64,000 bases of DNA from CAVVKW01 sp963761705 (GTDB taxonomy: Bacteria > Verrucomicrobiota > Verrucomicrobiia > Chthoniobacterales > JAATET01): the NCBI GenBank assembly GCA_963761705.1, contig CAVXHK010000001.1, positions 620,001-684,000 on the forward strand, in the 5' to 3' direction. Shown one piece after another: positions 25,481 through 33,581 of this stretch. The notes under the pieces were generated by a model. The model did not search any database. It was given only the letters and a program-made list of their open reading frames with translations, and was not told the origin of the DNA. Position 1 is the stretch's first letter. Each line of letters opens with the position of its first letter. The position numbers and the translations under genes were made by a program.

Positions 25481-26575
25481 TCAGAAGAACCCAAATCCGA
25501 TGAGCGCGACGAGAAGGATCAGCCCGAGATAAGCGAGCGGGAACATCCGTCGGCATCTCAGATCCAGCCGATTCCCGGCTTCGGCCCGGCCACTGCGATC
25601 GTATTCGCCCACGATCAGATTTACGAGGATCGTCGCGCAGACGATGATGAAGCTGATGTTGAGGAAGAGGTTGATGACCGTGAGATAGGCGATGCGCGGG
25701 AGCGTGTCTCCGAGGACGATCTGGTAGGCCACCACCGTCAACAGAGCGACGAAGGACACACTCATCCGATCACCGATGGAAGCCCGGTCCATCCAAAAGA
25801 CCGACCAGGAGAGCGCGACCACCAAAATGAGCGGCAGCACCACCAGGCGCATGATGAACATGAATCTCCGACGCAAATCGATGGCCACGACAAAGGTCGA
25901 AAGCACCTCCGACCCATCGAGCGAGTCCGACGTGACACCGGAGACGCGGCTTTCCACTTTCTGCAGCTCCCACTGGGGCACGCGGATCTGCGAGAGATCG
26001 GAATCCGCCATCGGCATCGCTTCCATCACGACCTCCTGATTCGGATAGCCGAGCACCGCGAAGGCCGCACTCAATTGCTGCCGATCGAAGGGATAACGCC
26101 GCAGACTCAGCCGCGTCTTCGCCACCGCGTTGATGGACTGGATCAGCGTGCTCGTGCCGTCCGGCTGGACGCGGAAAAGCACGCCGCTTTTCTCGGACAG
26201 CCCGGCCACGTTCAGCAGGACGACCTCCGGATACCAGCCGGGCGAGAGTTCGTTGAACTGGTAATCGCCCTGCAGGAATTTCTCGGTGACACCCTCCACC
26301 GCGGGATCGAAGGCCTGCCGTGGGTCCTTCCAGCGAATGGTCAGGATGCCGGAGAACTCGAACGTCTCCGCCTGGTCGTCGATGGAGTTGATATCGAGAA
26401 GTTGAAAACCCGCCTGGATCACGATCGGCCCGTCCGACGGCGGCGGGGTCAACAGGACGGTCTGACTGAGCGGAGGCACGGGCGGCGTCGCCGGGGTCTG
26501 AGCCAGGAGGGTCGAGACCGGAAGCAGACCGAGAAGAAAAACGGCGAACCGAACGCCGCGAAGGGGAGACACCAT
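25481..26575 (-). CDS. bacterial pentameric ligand-gated ion channel (Cys-loop family homologue)
   Basis: A 364-residue protein with the layout of prokaryotic pLGICs such as GLIC and ELIC. A signal peptide (about residues 1-25) precedes a beta-rich extracellular domain containing FSGILTIRWKDPRQAFDP and the Pro-loop RRYPFDRQQL, which replaces the eukaryotic disulphide loop. Four membrane helices follow: M1 FIMRLVVLPLILVVALSW, the pore-lining M2 MSVSFVALLTVVAYQI, M3 TVINLFLNISFIIVCATILV and M4 LAYLGLILLVALIGFGFF. It would form a pentameric ion channel in the inner membrane with its sensor in the periplasm. The ligand is unknown. It lies next to the distal end of the CRISPR array. Confidence 0.85.
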   Translation of the reverse strand: MVSPLRGVRFAVFLLGLLPVSTLLAQTPATPPVPPLSQTVLLTPPPSDGPIVIQAGFQLLDINSIDDQAETFEFSGILTIRWKDPRQAFDPAVEGVTEKFLQGDYQFNELSPGWYPEVVLLNVAGLSEKSGVLFRVQPDGTSTLIQSINAVAKTRLSLRRYPFDRQQLSAAFAVLGYPNQEVVMEAMPMADSDLSQIRVPQWELQKVESRVSGVTSDSLDGSEVLSTFVVAIDLRRRFMFIMRLVVLPLILVVALSWSVFWMDRASIGDRMSVSFVALLTVVAYQIVLGDTLPRIAYLTVINLFLNISFIIVCATILVNLIVGEYDRSGRAEAGNRLDLRCRRMFPLAYLGLILLVALIGFGFF

Positions 26576-26656
26576 GCGGCCCGGATAGGAGGAGAAAAAA
26601 GCGCCGGGATCAACCCTTCTTCTGGCGGAGCTCTCGTCTGCGCCGGGGACAAGTCA

Positions 26657-28583
26657 CGGTTCATCCCCACGCGGGTGGGGAAAGCGGCCATGAGATTGAG
26701 GACGAGGGTGCGGTAGCCGGTTCATCCCCACGCGGGTGGGGAAAGCGATCGGATGGCATGAAACTCGCCGTCTTGGGTCGGTTCATCCCCACGCGGGTGG
26801 GGAAAGCAACATGGTCGCGGTTAAGCGTAGTCTTGTCGCCGGTTCATCCCCACGCGGGTGGGGAAAGCGAACCGACCAGAGAACGACGTTGATCCGGCAC
26901 CGGTTCATCCCCACGCGGGTGGGGAAAGCCATGCCGAGTGCCCAGGCGATAATCGATTTGCCGGTTCATCCCCACGCGGGTGGGGAAAGCCCGGGTGAGC
27001 TGGTGGCGGTGGCGGGCGAAGACGGTTCATCCCCACGCGGGTGGGGAAAGCCCGCTGTGCAGCGATCTGACGGTGTGGAAGCGCGGTTCATCCCCACGCG
27101 GGTGGGGAAAGCGTTCTCACCGGCCATGATCCACTCGGTGTCGCCGGTTCATCCCCACGCGGGTGGGGAAAGCTCCTGGATCGCCGAATTTCGGCTGCCT
27201 CCCACCGGTTCATCCCCACGCGGGTGGGGAAAGCCTGCACAGCCCCAGCACGTCGAGTGCAGGGGACGGTTCATCCCCACGCGGGTGGGGAAAGTGATCT
27301 AGTGGGATTTTCATAAGGGTAGTCGGGCGGTTCATCCCCACGCGGGTGGGGAAAGCGAGCGTGACTTGCACAGCGACAAATACGATCACGGTTCATCCCC
27401 ACGCGGGTGGGGAAAGCCTATCGCGGAGCGAACATGGACACGTTCGGAACGGTTCATCCCCACGCGGGTGGGGAAAGCGTATCGAGATTGATAATCCTAG
27501 GCACCTATACCGGTTCATCCCCACGCGGGTGGGGAAAGCGCTGGGAAGTGTCTTCCCTCGCCCAGAGTTGGCATGGGTCGGTTCATCCCCACGCGGGTGG
27601 GGAAAGCCATGGCGAGCTTGATGAGCGGGTGATCGATGGCGGTTCATCCCCACGCGGGTGGGGAAAGCAAGGTCTCCCGCCCGTCAAAATGGGGGAATCC
27701 CGGTTCATCCCCACGCGGGTGGGGAAAGCGTAGTGGCCGTAACACAAGCAGACGGATTCCCCGGTTCATCCCCACGCGGGTGGGGAAAGCTGCATCGACA
27801 TTTTGCCGAAGACATTGAATTTCGGTTCATCCCCACGCGGGTGGGGAAAGCGCCGTCGTATTCTCTCGCAACGTGAAGGGCGGCGGTTCATCCCCACGCG
27901 GGTGGGGAAAGCTATCTCTAAAAGGTAATCGGGATTAATTACCTCGGTTCATCCCCACGCGGGTGGGGAAAGCCAGCGCAAACATAGTTTCGTTCTCGAT
28001 GGATTCGGTTCATCCCCACGCGGGTGGGGAAAGCGCGATCTCGCGATTTGGCCGACCGTGGCCGCCCGGTTCATCCCCACGCGGGTGGGGAAAGCCAGCA
28101 GACTCTTCCCGTGATACAGAGCGATCACGGTTCATCCCCACGCGGGTGGGGAAAGCCTCTCGAAAGCTCGTCAGTATGATCTAAACCCCGGTTCATCCCC
28201 ACGCGGGTGGGGAAAGCTCGTGGACGCGCCTTACTCCCTTCCATATTCCCGGTTCATCCCCACGCGGGTGGGGAAAGCCGAGTTTCCCCAAACGCACAAT
28301 CTAGCCTGATCGGTTCATCCCCACGCGGGTGGGGAAAGCTCCGAGACAGCTAGAGCGCGGAGCCGTAGAACCGGTTCATCCCCACGCGGGTGGGGAAAGC
28401 TTACACTGTGCATTTTGGTAACTCCCCCACCTCGGTTCATCCCCACGCGGGTGGGGAAAGCAAGCAGGAAAGCTTGACCAATCTACAAACGCTCGGTTCA
28501 TCCCCACGCGGGTGGGGAAAGCAGAGTCCCCGGCTTTTAGAAAGGGGGATCACGCGGTTCATCCCCACGCGGGTGGGGAAAGC
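26657..28583 (-). CRISPR. type I-E CRISPR array, 32 repeats and 31 spacers
   Basis: The 29-nt repeat begins CGGTTCATCCCCACG on the plus strand and contains a TCCCCAC / GTGGGGA stem with a GCGG loop. Repeat starts run at 61-nt intervals from 26657 to 28555, so spacers are 32 nt. The one exception is between the repeats at 27511 and 27579, where the spacer is 39 nt. The repeat at 27267 ends in T instead of C; otherwise repeats appear identical. Read on the minus strand the repeat ends GGGGATGAACCG, like the E. coli I-E crRNA handle. Transcription is therefore leftward from the leader at 28584 and the newest spacers should be at the right end. Confidence 0.97.
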
Positions 28584-28647
28584 TCTGGTTGGGCCAAGGA
28601 GTTACACGGATGAGATTTTGAATGCACGAGGTTTTGGGTGGGTGCCT
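28584..28647 (-). promoter_or_regulatory. CRISPR leader between cas2 and array
   Basis: The 64 nt between the cas2 stop codon and the first (leader-proximal) repeat. In type I-E systems the leader lies exactly here, with the promoter and often an IHF site used in spacer acquisition. The stretch is short and only moderately AT-rich; I can see no certain IHF site or promoter boxes, so part of the leader may lie inside cas2. Confidence 0.6.
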
Positions 28648-28959
28648 TTAGAAGGGCCGATTGGCTTCTTCGATGAAGGATTCGGCAACGAGCTGGATGC
28701 CGCTCAGTTCAACGTCCCGGCGTCCGGATTTGCCTTCGGGGCCGATGCGCTCGATCTGGTAGCCTTGGCAATTTGGATGAGACGAAATGGATAGGAGTCC
28801 GAAATCGGGTGGGGCGTTGCGGATGATGAAGTCGAGGACCTTACGGTGCGTGCGGACATTGAGAGTGCCAACGAAGACGTTGGGTCGGGGTTCGATGAAC
28901 CACCGTTTGAGGTGGCCGCGGATGGCAGGGGGGACATCGTTGGCGACGAGGACGGTCAC
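28648..28959 (-). CDS. cas2: Cas2, type I-E
   Basis: A 103-residue I-E type Cas2, the dimeric bridge of the Cas1-Cas2 spacer integrase. It begins TVLVANDVPPAIRGHLKRWF and contains VFVGTLNVRTHRKVLDFII, typical of the CasE-linked Cas2 subfamily. The probable start is the GTG at 28959, which lies 52 nt after the frame-corrected cas1 stop. No Shine-Dalgarno is visible. Because of the frame disruption in cas1, the cas1 frame 0 runs straight into this gene without a stop, so a Cas1-Cas2 fusion is also possible. Confidence 0.9.
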   Translation of the reverse strand: MTVLVANDVPPAIRGHLKRWFIEPRPNVFVGTLNVRTHRKVLDFIIRNAPPDFGLLSISSHPNCQGYQIERIGPEGKSGRRDVELSGIQLVAESFIEEANRPF

Positions 28960-29011
28960 GGGATTGAGTTTCGGTTGAGACGTGTCCTTTGAGAGTGAGA
29001 GCGGACTGACA

Positions 29012-29901
29012 TCAAGCGTCCTGGGTGGGCTGCAGGGGGTGGAGAGCCGGTTGCTCGGTAGTGTCCAGGTCGGCAAAGAGGGCTTTGAGGTCTTCCGGCA
29101 TTTTCTTGAGCATGCGGGTTTCTTCGACCAGGCGTTTGAAATTTTTCGGACGAGGGTGCCGTCATCGCGAGGATCGATGGAGATGGCTTCGAAGGCGGCC
29201 GGCCAGGCGGTCTCGTGTTTGTAGAGGTCGGCGGCGTCGTAGATAAAGGGGAGGGTGCCGGCTTGGTGGACGAAGCCGAGTTGGGGGATGAATCCCATGG
29301 AACAGCAGACGGCGGCGGTGAGGGCGTAGTGGGAGGCGGTGGCGGCGGAGATGGCGCGATTGATATTATCGGCGAGCGACCAGTTGGACGCGTTGTAGTC
29401 GCGGCCTTTCCAGGTGACGCCGAACTGTCGGCCCAGATCGGCGTAGAGTTCCTTGACGCGGCGACCTTCCATACCGCGGAGTTGCTTGATGGAGACGCCG
29501 CCGGTGGGGACGTGAGGGAATCGGTGCCGGAACATGCGGCGGGCGATTTCGTTGCGTTTTTGCGGTGCGGCCCACGCCGCGGCGTGAGTGCGGGCCATGG
29601 AATTATCGTGATTGGGCGTGATGCCGAAGGCATAAAAGCGGAGGCCGTCGGCTCCGAGCCAAAGGAGGGGGCAGTTGCACTGGGCGGCGGCTTTGACCGC
29701 GGCGTGGGTGATGGTGGTGCCGGGGCCGAGAATGAGGGCGGAGAGGGTCGCGGCGGGGAGTTGGCAGATGGTGCCGTCGGCTCCGATCCATTGGATGGAG
29801 GAGTCGTCGACTTCGATGCGTCCGTGCTCTAGGTAGATGGGCGTCCACCGATCGCGGGCGGGGGCGAGGGTGTCGAGGGGTGGGCGCTCGAAGATGGGCA
29901 C
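29012..29901 (-). CDS. cas1: Cas1, type I-E, with -1 frame disruption
   Basis: The CRISPR integrase. Residues 1-253 are in one frame and hold all four catalytic residues: E145 in RGMEGRRVK, H212 in GFVHQAGTLPFIY, D222 and D225 in YDAADLYK. At the A5 run (plus-strand T5 at 29142-29146) the frame shifts. The -1 frame then continues NFKRLVEETRMLKKMPEDL and so on to a TGA at 29012, giving 296 residues, close to the usual length. In frame 0 there is instead an unrelated tail of about 61 codons that runs into Cas2 in frame. This could be a homopolymer sequencing error, a real indel or ribosomal slippage. The coordinates given are those of the corrected gene. Confidence 0.85.
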
Positions 29902-29973
29902 GTGATTAGTTCATCGTTGAGAGTTGATGGTTGAAAGGGTGAAGGAAGTGATGGCAACCGTTGTCTGGAGACC

Positions 29974-30360
29974 TCAGTAGTCGAGGACGGCGAGATTCGG
30001 GATTCTTTGGAAATCGGCGACGTTGCGGGTGACGACGGGGAGGTCGTGGACGAGGGCGGTGGCGGCGATCCAGATGTCGTTCGTGCCGATGGGTAGACCT
30101 CGGGATTTGAGGTCTCGGAAGCATCGGCTGTAGGTCCACGCGATCTCGCTGGAGAACGAGAGGAGGTGGTAGGGTCGCAGGAACGCCGTGACTTCGGGCT
30201 TCCGCTCGAGGCTCAGTCCGCAGGCAAACTCGCCTTCCGAGATGAACGAGACCTTCAGACTGGAATCGGAATTTTCTCGAAGAAATTCAGTCGCTCCGGC
30301 CGGTCGCCGGCGAAGGGTTTCGCGTTGCAGATCGATGAGGAAAGTCGAATCGAGGATCAT
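29974..30360 (-). CDS. PIN-domain toxin (VapC-like)
   Basis: A 128-residue PIN-domain ribonuclease. The first catalytic acid is in MILDSTFLIDL, a second in FISEGEFACGL, and the third and fourth in TNDIWIAATALVHDLPVVTR. VapC toxins cleave tRNA or rRNA when freed from their antitoxin. Its ATG overlaps the stop of the antitoxin gene (ATGA). It sits between cas5e and cas1 on the same strand, 73 nt from cas1, so it is probably part of the cas transcript. Confidence 0.85.
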   Translation of the reverse strand: MILDSTFLIDLQRETLRRRPAGATEFLRENSDSSLKVSFISEGEFACGLSLERKPEVTAFLRPYHLLSFSSEIAWTYSRCFRDLKSRGLPIGTNDIWIAATALVHDLPVVTRNVADFQRIPNLAVLDY

Positions 30361-30602
30361 GGTGTCGCCCAGAGATCGCGCGGCGGGGTGTCCAGGCGCT
30401 GAGCTTCGTCCATCTCGTCCAACTCCGCTTCCGTGAATGAGGGGCCGTGCTTCTCCAGATAGGCGAGGAGTTCCCGGCCGGTGATGCCGGGAGTGGGAAG
30501 GTCGGCGCGGCGGATGACTGCGGTGAAAGACTCGCCGGGGCGTTTGGCGCTGCGGAGCTTTTCGTAGGCGTCGAGTTCGAGAGTGATCGTCTTGGTGGCC
30601 AT
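30357..30602 (-). CDS. VapB-like antitoxin
   Basis: An 81-residue protein. The N-terminus ATKTITLELDAYEKLRSAKR resembles the ribbon-helix-helix or AbrB-like DNA-binding part of VapB antitoxins, followed by ESFTAVIRRADLP and an acidic C-terminal helix (FTEAELDEMDEAQRLDTPP) likely to wrap the toxin. It overlaps the PIN gene by 4 nt and lies 40 nt after the cas5e stop. The ATG at 30602 is used because the domain starts there; an ATG five codons upstream is possible. Confidence 0.8.
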   Translation of the reverse strand: MATKTITLELDAYEKLRSAKRPGESFTAVIRRADLPTPGITGRELLAYLEKHGPSFTEAELDEMDEAQRLDTPPRDLWATP

Positions 30603-30642
30603 GCACGAATCATGCACGAAAGGTGGGAAGTTTCAATCGCAT

Positions 30643-31344
30643 CTACGAGGGGCGGTCCGTTCGCTGCACGGGGCGGGATTGGTATTCACGCTGGCCGTAG
30701 GAAGTGGGTTGGTCGGCTTGGAACCACGCGCCGTCGCCGGGGGATTCGGTTTGGCCCTGAGTGGGCGTGGGGCGGAGGTCGGGTGGGAATTTGTCCAGGA
30801 GAGCGGTGATGGCGGCTTCGCGGGTGTCGGCGAGGGTGGGAAGGAAAGGCGTGGCGGGAAGACAGCACTTGCGGCCAAACCAACCGCCCCACGTCGGATT
30901 TTCGAGGGCGGTGGCGCAGCAGGTGAGTGCGTCGGTGGGGCCTTCGAGGGTGGCGATGAAGCGGGCGTCGGTGAGGTAGGTGCGACGGGTGATGACCGCG
31001 TATTCACAGACTTTCCCGCTCGCCGTCCGACAAATATAGCGATTAGTGAGAGGATTTTTGCGGTCGTAGCCGCCACCGATCGTGTGGAAGTCACTGAGGC
31101 GCTCGACGGGTCGGTCGCGGTCCGCGGGGATGACTTTGACGACTGAGAAACGGAGGGCGGCGAGCGGCGCGAGGGCGTCAGCTTCGTCGGGTGAGTGCTT
31201 GTCGATGCCGAGCGCGGCGGCGAGGAGTCCGAGGACGCCGCTTTTCGTCGGGAAGCTCTCGGTTTCGCGACGCTGAAATTTCGACGAGGAGCCCCACGAT
31301 TGCATGGGGGCGTCGAGGTAGAAGGCGAGGGCGGAATCAGTCAT
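30643..31344 (-). CDS. cas5e: Cas5e (CasD), Cascade subunit
   Basis: A 233-residue RAMP protein that caps the 5' handle of the crRNA in Cascade. It begins LAFYLDAPMQSWGSSSKFQR, the diagnostic Cas5 N-terminus, with TESFPTKSGVLGLLAAALGI and VCEYAVITRRTYLTDARFIA following, and GGWFGRKCCLPATPFLP near the C-terminus. The ATG at 31344 overlaps the cas7e stop by 8 nt. The following gene in the same direction is the antitoxin, 40 nt away, instead of cas6e as in E. coli. Confidence 0.92.
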   Translation of the reverse strand: MTDSALAFYLDAPMQSWGSSSKFQRRETESFPTKSGVLGLLAAALGIDKHSPDEADALAPLAALRFSVVKVIPADRDRPVERLSDFHTIGGGYDRKNPLTNRYICRTASGKVCEYAVITRRTYLTDARFIATLEGPTDALTCCATALENPTWGGWFGRKCCLPATPFLPTLADTREAAITALLDKFPPDLRPTPTQGQTESPGDGAWFQADQPTSYGQREYQSRPVQRTDRPS

Positions 31345-32362
31345 TGGCGGTGAGCTGGGTGATGAAGTCGGCGAGGGTGGTCTCGGGAAGCCAGACTTCG
31401 GTGCGGGTCTCGACACCCCAGGTTGCTTTCAGCGTTTCGTGGTGGGCCTTCATGCATTCGGCGGACGTGGCGGCGAGGCCGGAGCCGTTGGCGGTGACGG
31501 GCGACTCGAACGCATTGATGAGTTGGAGCGGCTGGCCGCGGGTCTTGCGGACGCCGAGGACGGTGGATGGAAGCGTGGCGGCGTTCATCGAGTTCTTCCG
31601 CGCATTGGGCACGGCGGTGAGGGTGGCCCGGATGAAGGCATCGAGCACGGCCTGGCGCTGGGTGGCGCCGAGCTTGGCGAGATGGGCGTCGTCGAACAGA
31701 AGGTCGAGATTGACGGCGGCGTAGCGGTAGTAGGTGGCGGAGGTGAATTCGAGGGTACCAATCATACCCGCTCCGGCGTCTTCGGAGTCGCCTTTGCGAT
31801 CGTCGACGGCGGAGTAGAAGTCGATGTCGTTGGAGGCTTTGTGAGTCGACAGCGCGTGGGAGAACATGGCGGCACCCTCGACGTTAAGCGTGGCGTCGTT
31901 GGCGACCATGCGTCCGAAGAGGGCGATGTCGGCAGCGTCGAGGCGGGTCACCTTCTTCGGTGCTTTCCTGGGATCCTCTCCTGCGGCGACGGCGGTCGCG
32001 ATCTGCTGAATTTCGGAAGGGGAAAGGAACACCGCGGTCGTGACTTGCTTCGGGTCTTTTTTGTCAACCGTGCTGAGAGCATTGCAGATGGCAGTTGCCT
32101 TCTCTTCGATCTGAGTGGGATCGAGTCCAGCTTCGCCGAGCGCGTTCGCAAAAGCGTCTTTGAGGAAGCGGCTGCGGATGCCTTGGAAGCCTGCGGGCGC
32201 GATGTCGGCGGCGGTGAGGCGGGCGGCTCGCTTGAGGCATTGGCTAGAAATGCGGGCGCGCTGGTGGCCGCCGAAGATGGCGGTCTTGGGCGAGCCGACG
32301 TCGTCGCGGTTGAGGCAGGAGACGGGGAAGGACTGGAGGATGTGGAGTTCGATGAGGTTCAT
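31337..32362 (-). CDS. cas7e: Cas7e (CasC), Cascade backbone
   Basis: A 341-residue Cas7-family protein, present in six copies in E. coli Cascade and coating the crRNA spacer. It opens LIELHILQSFPVSCLNRDDV and GSPKTAIFGGHQRARISSQC, typical of CasC, and ends in a beta-rich C-terminal region. Its start is separated from the cas6e stop by a 77-nt T-rich gap, the only large gap among the Cascade genes. It overlaps cas5e by 8 nt. Confidence 0.93.
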   Translation of the reverse strand: MNLIELHILQSFPVSCLNRDDVGSPKTAIFGGHQRARISSQCLKRAARLTAADIAPAGFQGIRSRFLKDAFANALGEAGLDPTQIEEKATAICNALSTVDKKDPKQVTTAVFLSPSEIQQIATAVAAGEDPRKAPKKVTRLDAADIALFGRMVANDATLNVEGAAMFSHALSTHKASNDIDFYSAVDDRKGDSEDAGAGMIGTLEFTSATYYRYAAVNLDLLFDDAHLAKLGATQRQAVLDAFIRATLTAVPNARKNSMNAATLPSTVLGVRKTRGQPLQLINAFESPVTANGSGLAATSAECMKAHHETLKATWGVETRTEVWLPETTLADFITQLTAND

Positions 32363-32439
32363 CTTTTTTTAAGTTTCCGGGTTTCTAAGGTTTTTGGGTT
32401 TTTAGGTTCTGAAGTTGTGACGTGGTGATGTGGTGACGG

Positions 32440-33063
32440 TTAAAGCGGCGAGAGGCAGAGGAGGCCGAAGCCGAAGGCTTTGGCGGGGCCGATGCCGTTG
32501 AGGGCGGCCTGACGGAATTTCCCGGCGTCGGTGACTTGGAGGGTGCCGGAGAATTGGGTGGCAGCGTGAAGACCGGCGGCCCCCTTCTTGATGAAGGGCT
32601 GGCGGGGGCGGGGGGCGGTGCGGATCGCGGCGGGGTCGATGGTGAAGCCGTGGAGCTCGGCTTTGCGCTGGAGCCAGTCGAGGAGGGCTTCGCGCTGAAC
32701 GAGGGGGACGCGGCGGCTGTTCTTGAGCAGGTTGCCGTGGCGGTCGGATTTCACCTTTTTGGTGGGGTTGGCGACGAGCGAGAAGCGGTAGGCGGGGTGG
32801 GTGAAGAAGGAGTCGGCGACTGCCTTGGATTGCCAGGCAGGCTCGGGGCACCAATCGGGGCGGCTCGGCGGCGTGGCGGAGAGAAGGAGGAGTCGGAAGC
32901 CGCCGTCGATCTCGTCGAGGCGGGTGAGGAAGTCGCGGGACTGGCCATCGCGGTCGGGGAAGGCGTGCCAGATTTTCTGATGCCACGCGTAACTGTCGCG
33001 GAGTTCGGCTTTGTGAGCGGTCTCGTGGTCGATTTCGATCCTGGTGAGGTGGGCGGCGCTCAT
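32440..33063 (-). CDS. cas6e: Cas6e (CasE), crRNA endonuclease
   Basis: A 207-residue metal-independent ribonuclease that cuts the repeat hairpin. The likely catalytic histidine is within SYAWHQKIWHAFPDRDG, and the C-terminal glycine-rich loop is GIGPAKAFGFGLLCL. RFSLVANPTKKVKSDRHG matches the RAMP core. It overlaps cse2 by 4 nt. The position between cse2 and cas7e differs from the E. coli and Thermus order (cse2, cas7, cas5, cas6e). Confidence 0.92.
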   Translation of the reverse strand: MSAAHLTRIEIDHETAHKAELRDSYAWHQKIWHAFPDRDGQSRDFLTRLDEIDGGFRLLLLSATPPSRPDWCPEPAWQSKAVADSFFTHPAYRFSLVANPTKKVKSDRHGNLLKNSRRVPLVQREALLDWLQRKAELHGFTIDPAAIRTAPRPRQPFIKKGAAGLHAATQFSGTLQVTDAGKFRQAALNGIGPAKAFGFGLLCLSPL

Positions 33064-33581
33064 GGGGTGACGGCGTCGACGAGTTCGGCGGGGGCTTGGT
33101 AGAAGTCCATGGCCCAGTGGGTCTTCACTTGATCAGATGCATCCGGCCAGTCGCGGAGGTCCCAGAGGAGGCGATTGTAGTCGAGAGGAATGCCGTCGCG
33201 CTGGAGGCGCTTGACGATGCGGGCCAGTTGATTGCCGAGTTCATCGAGCGATTCGCAGGCGAGGAGGCGACGGAAGTGGCGGTCAAAGGATTCGAAGCCG
33301 TCGGCCTGGGGGCTGCCGCCAGCGAGCCGGAGGCAGGCGCGACCCAGGGTGGGTCCACCGGGTTGGTGGAGGAGGGATTGTCGGCAGTGCTCCGCAAAGA
33401 GAGCGGCGGTGATCTCGTCGGGTAGCTTCCCGATGATGCGCAGGCGGCCGAGCACGGGAACGGCGTAGGAAAGGCGGGAGGTCGGGCTCCAATACTTGCG
33501 AAGATGCGCGGTGAGGCCGCGGTCTTCGCGAAGACGGAGGAGTTGACCGATGAGAGGTTCGTCGTCGGGTGGTGGGTTCAT
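33060..33581 (-). CDS. cse2: Cse2 (CasB), Cascade small subunit
   Basis: A 173-residue helical protein of the Cse2/CasB family, present as a dimer in Cascade and binding the non-target strand. Visible are RGLTAHLRKYWSPTSRLSYA, LRLAGGSPQADGFESFDRHF and IPLDYNRLLWDLRDWPD, the usual C-terminal signature with WDL. It overlaps cas8e and cas6e by 4 nt each, so the three are translationally coupled. Confidence 0.9.
   Translation of the reverse strand: MNPPPDDEPLIGQLLRLREDRGLTAHLRKYWSPTSRLSYAVPVLGRLRIIGKLPDEITAALFAEHCRQSLLHQPGGPTLGRACLRLAGGSPQADGFESFDRHFRRLLACESLDELGNQLARIVKRLQRDGIPLDYNRLLWDLRDWPDASDQVKTHWAMDFYQAPAELVDAVTP

Noticed and set aside
26736..28184. Several frames with SSPRGWGK / FIPTRVGK repeats
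   Set aside because: They are translations of the CRISPR repeats and spacers, not genes.
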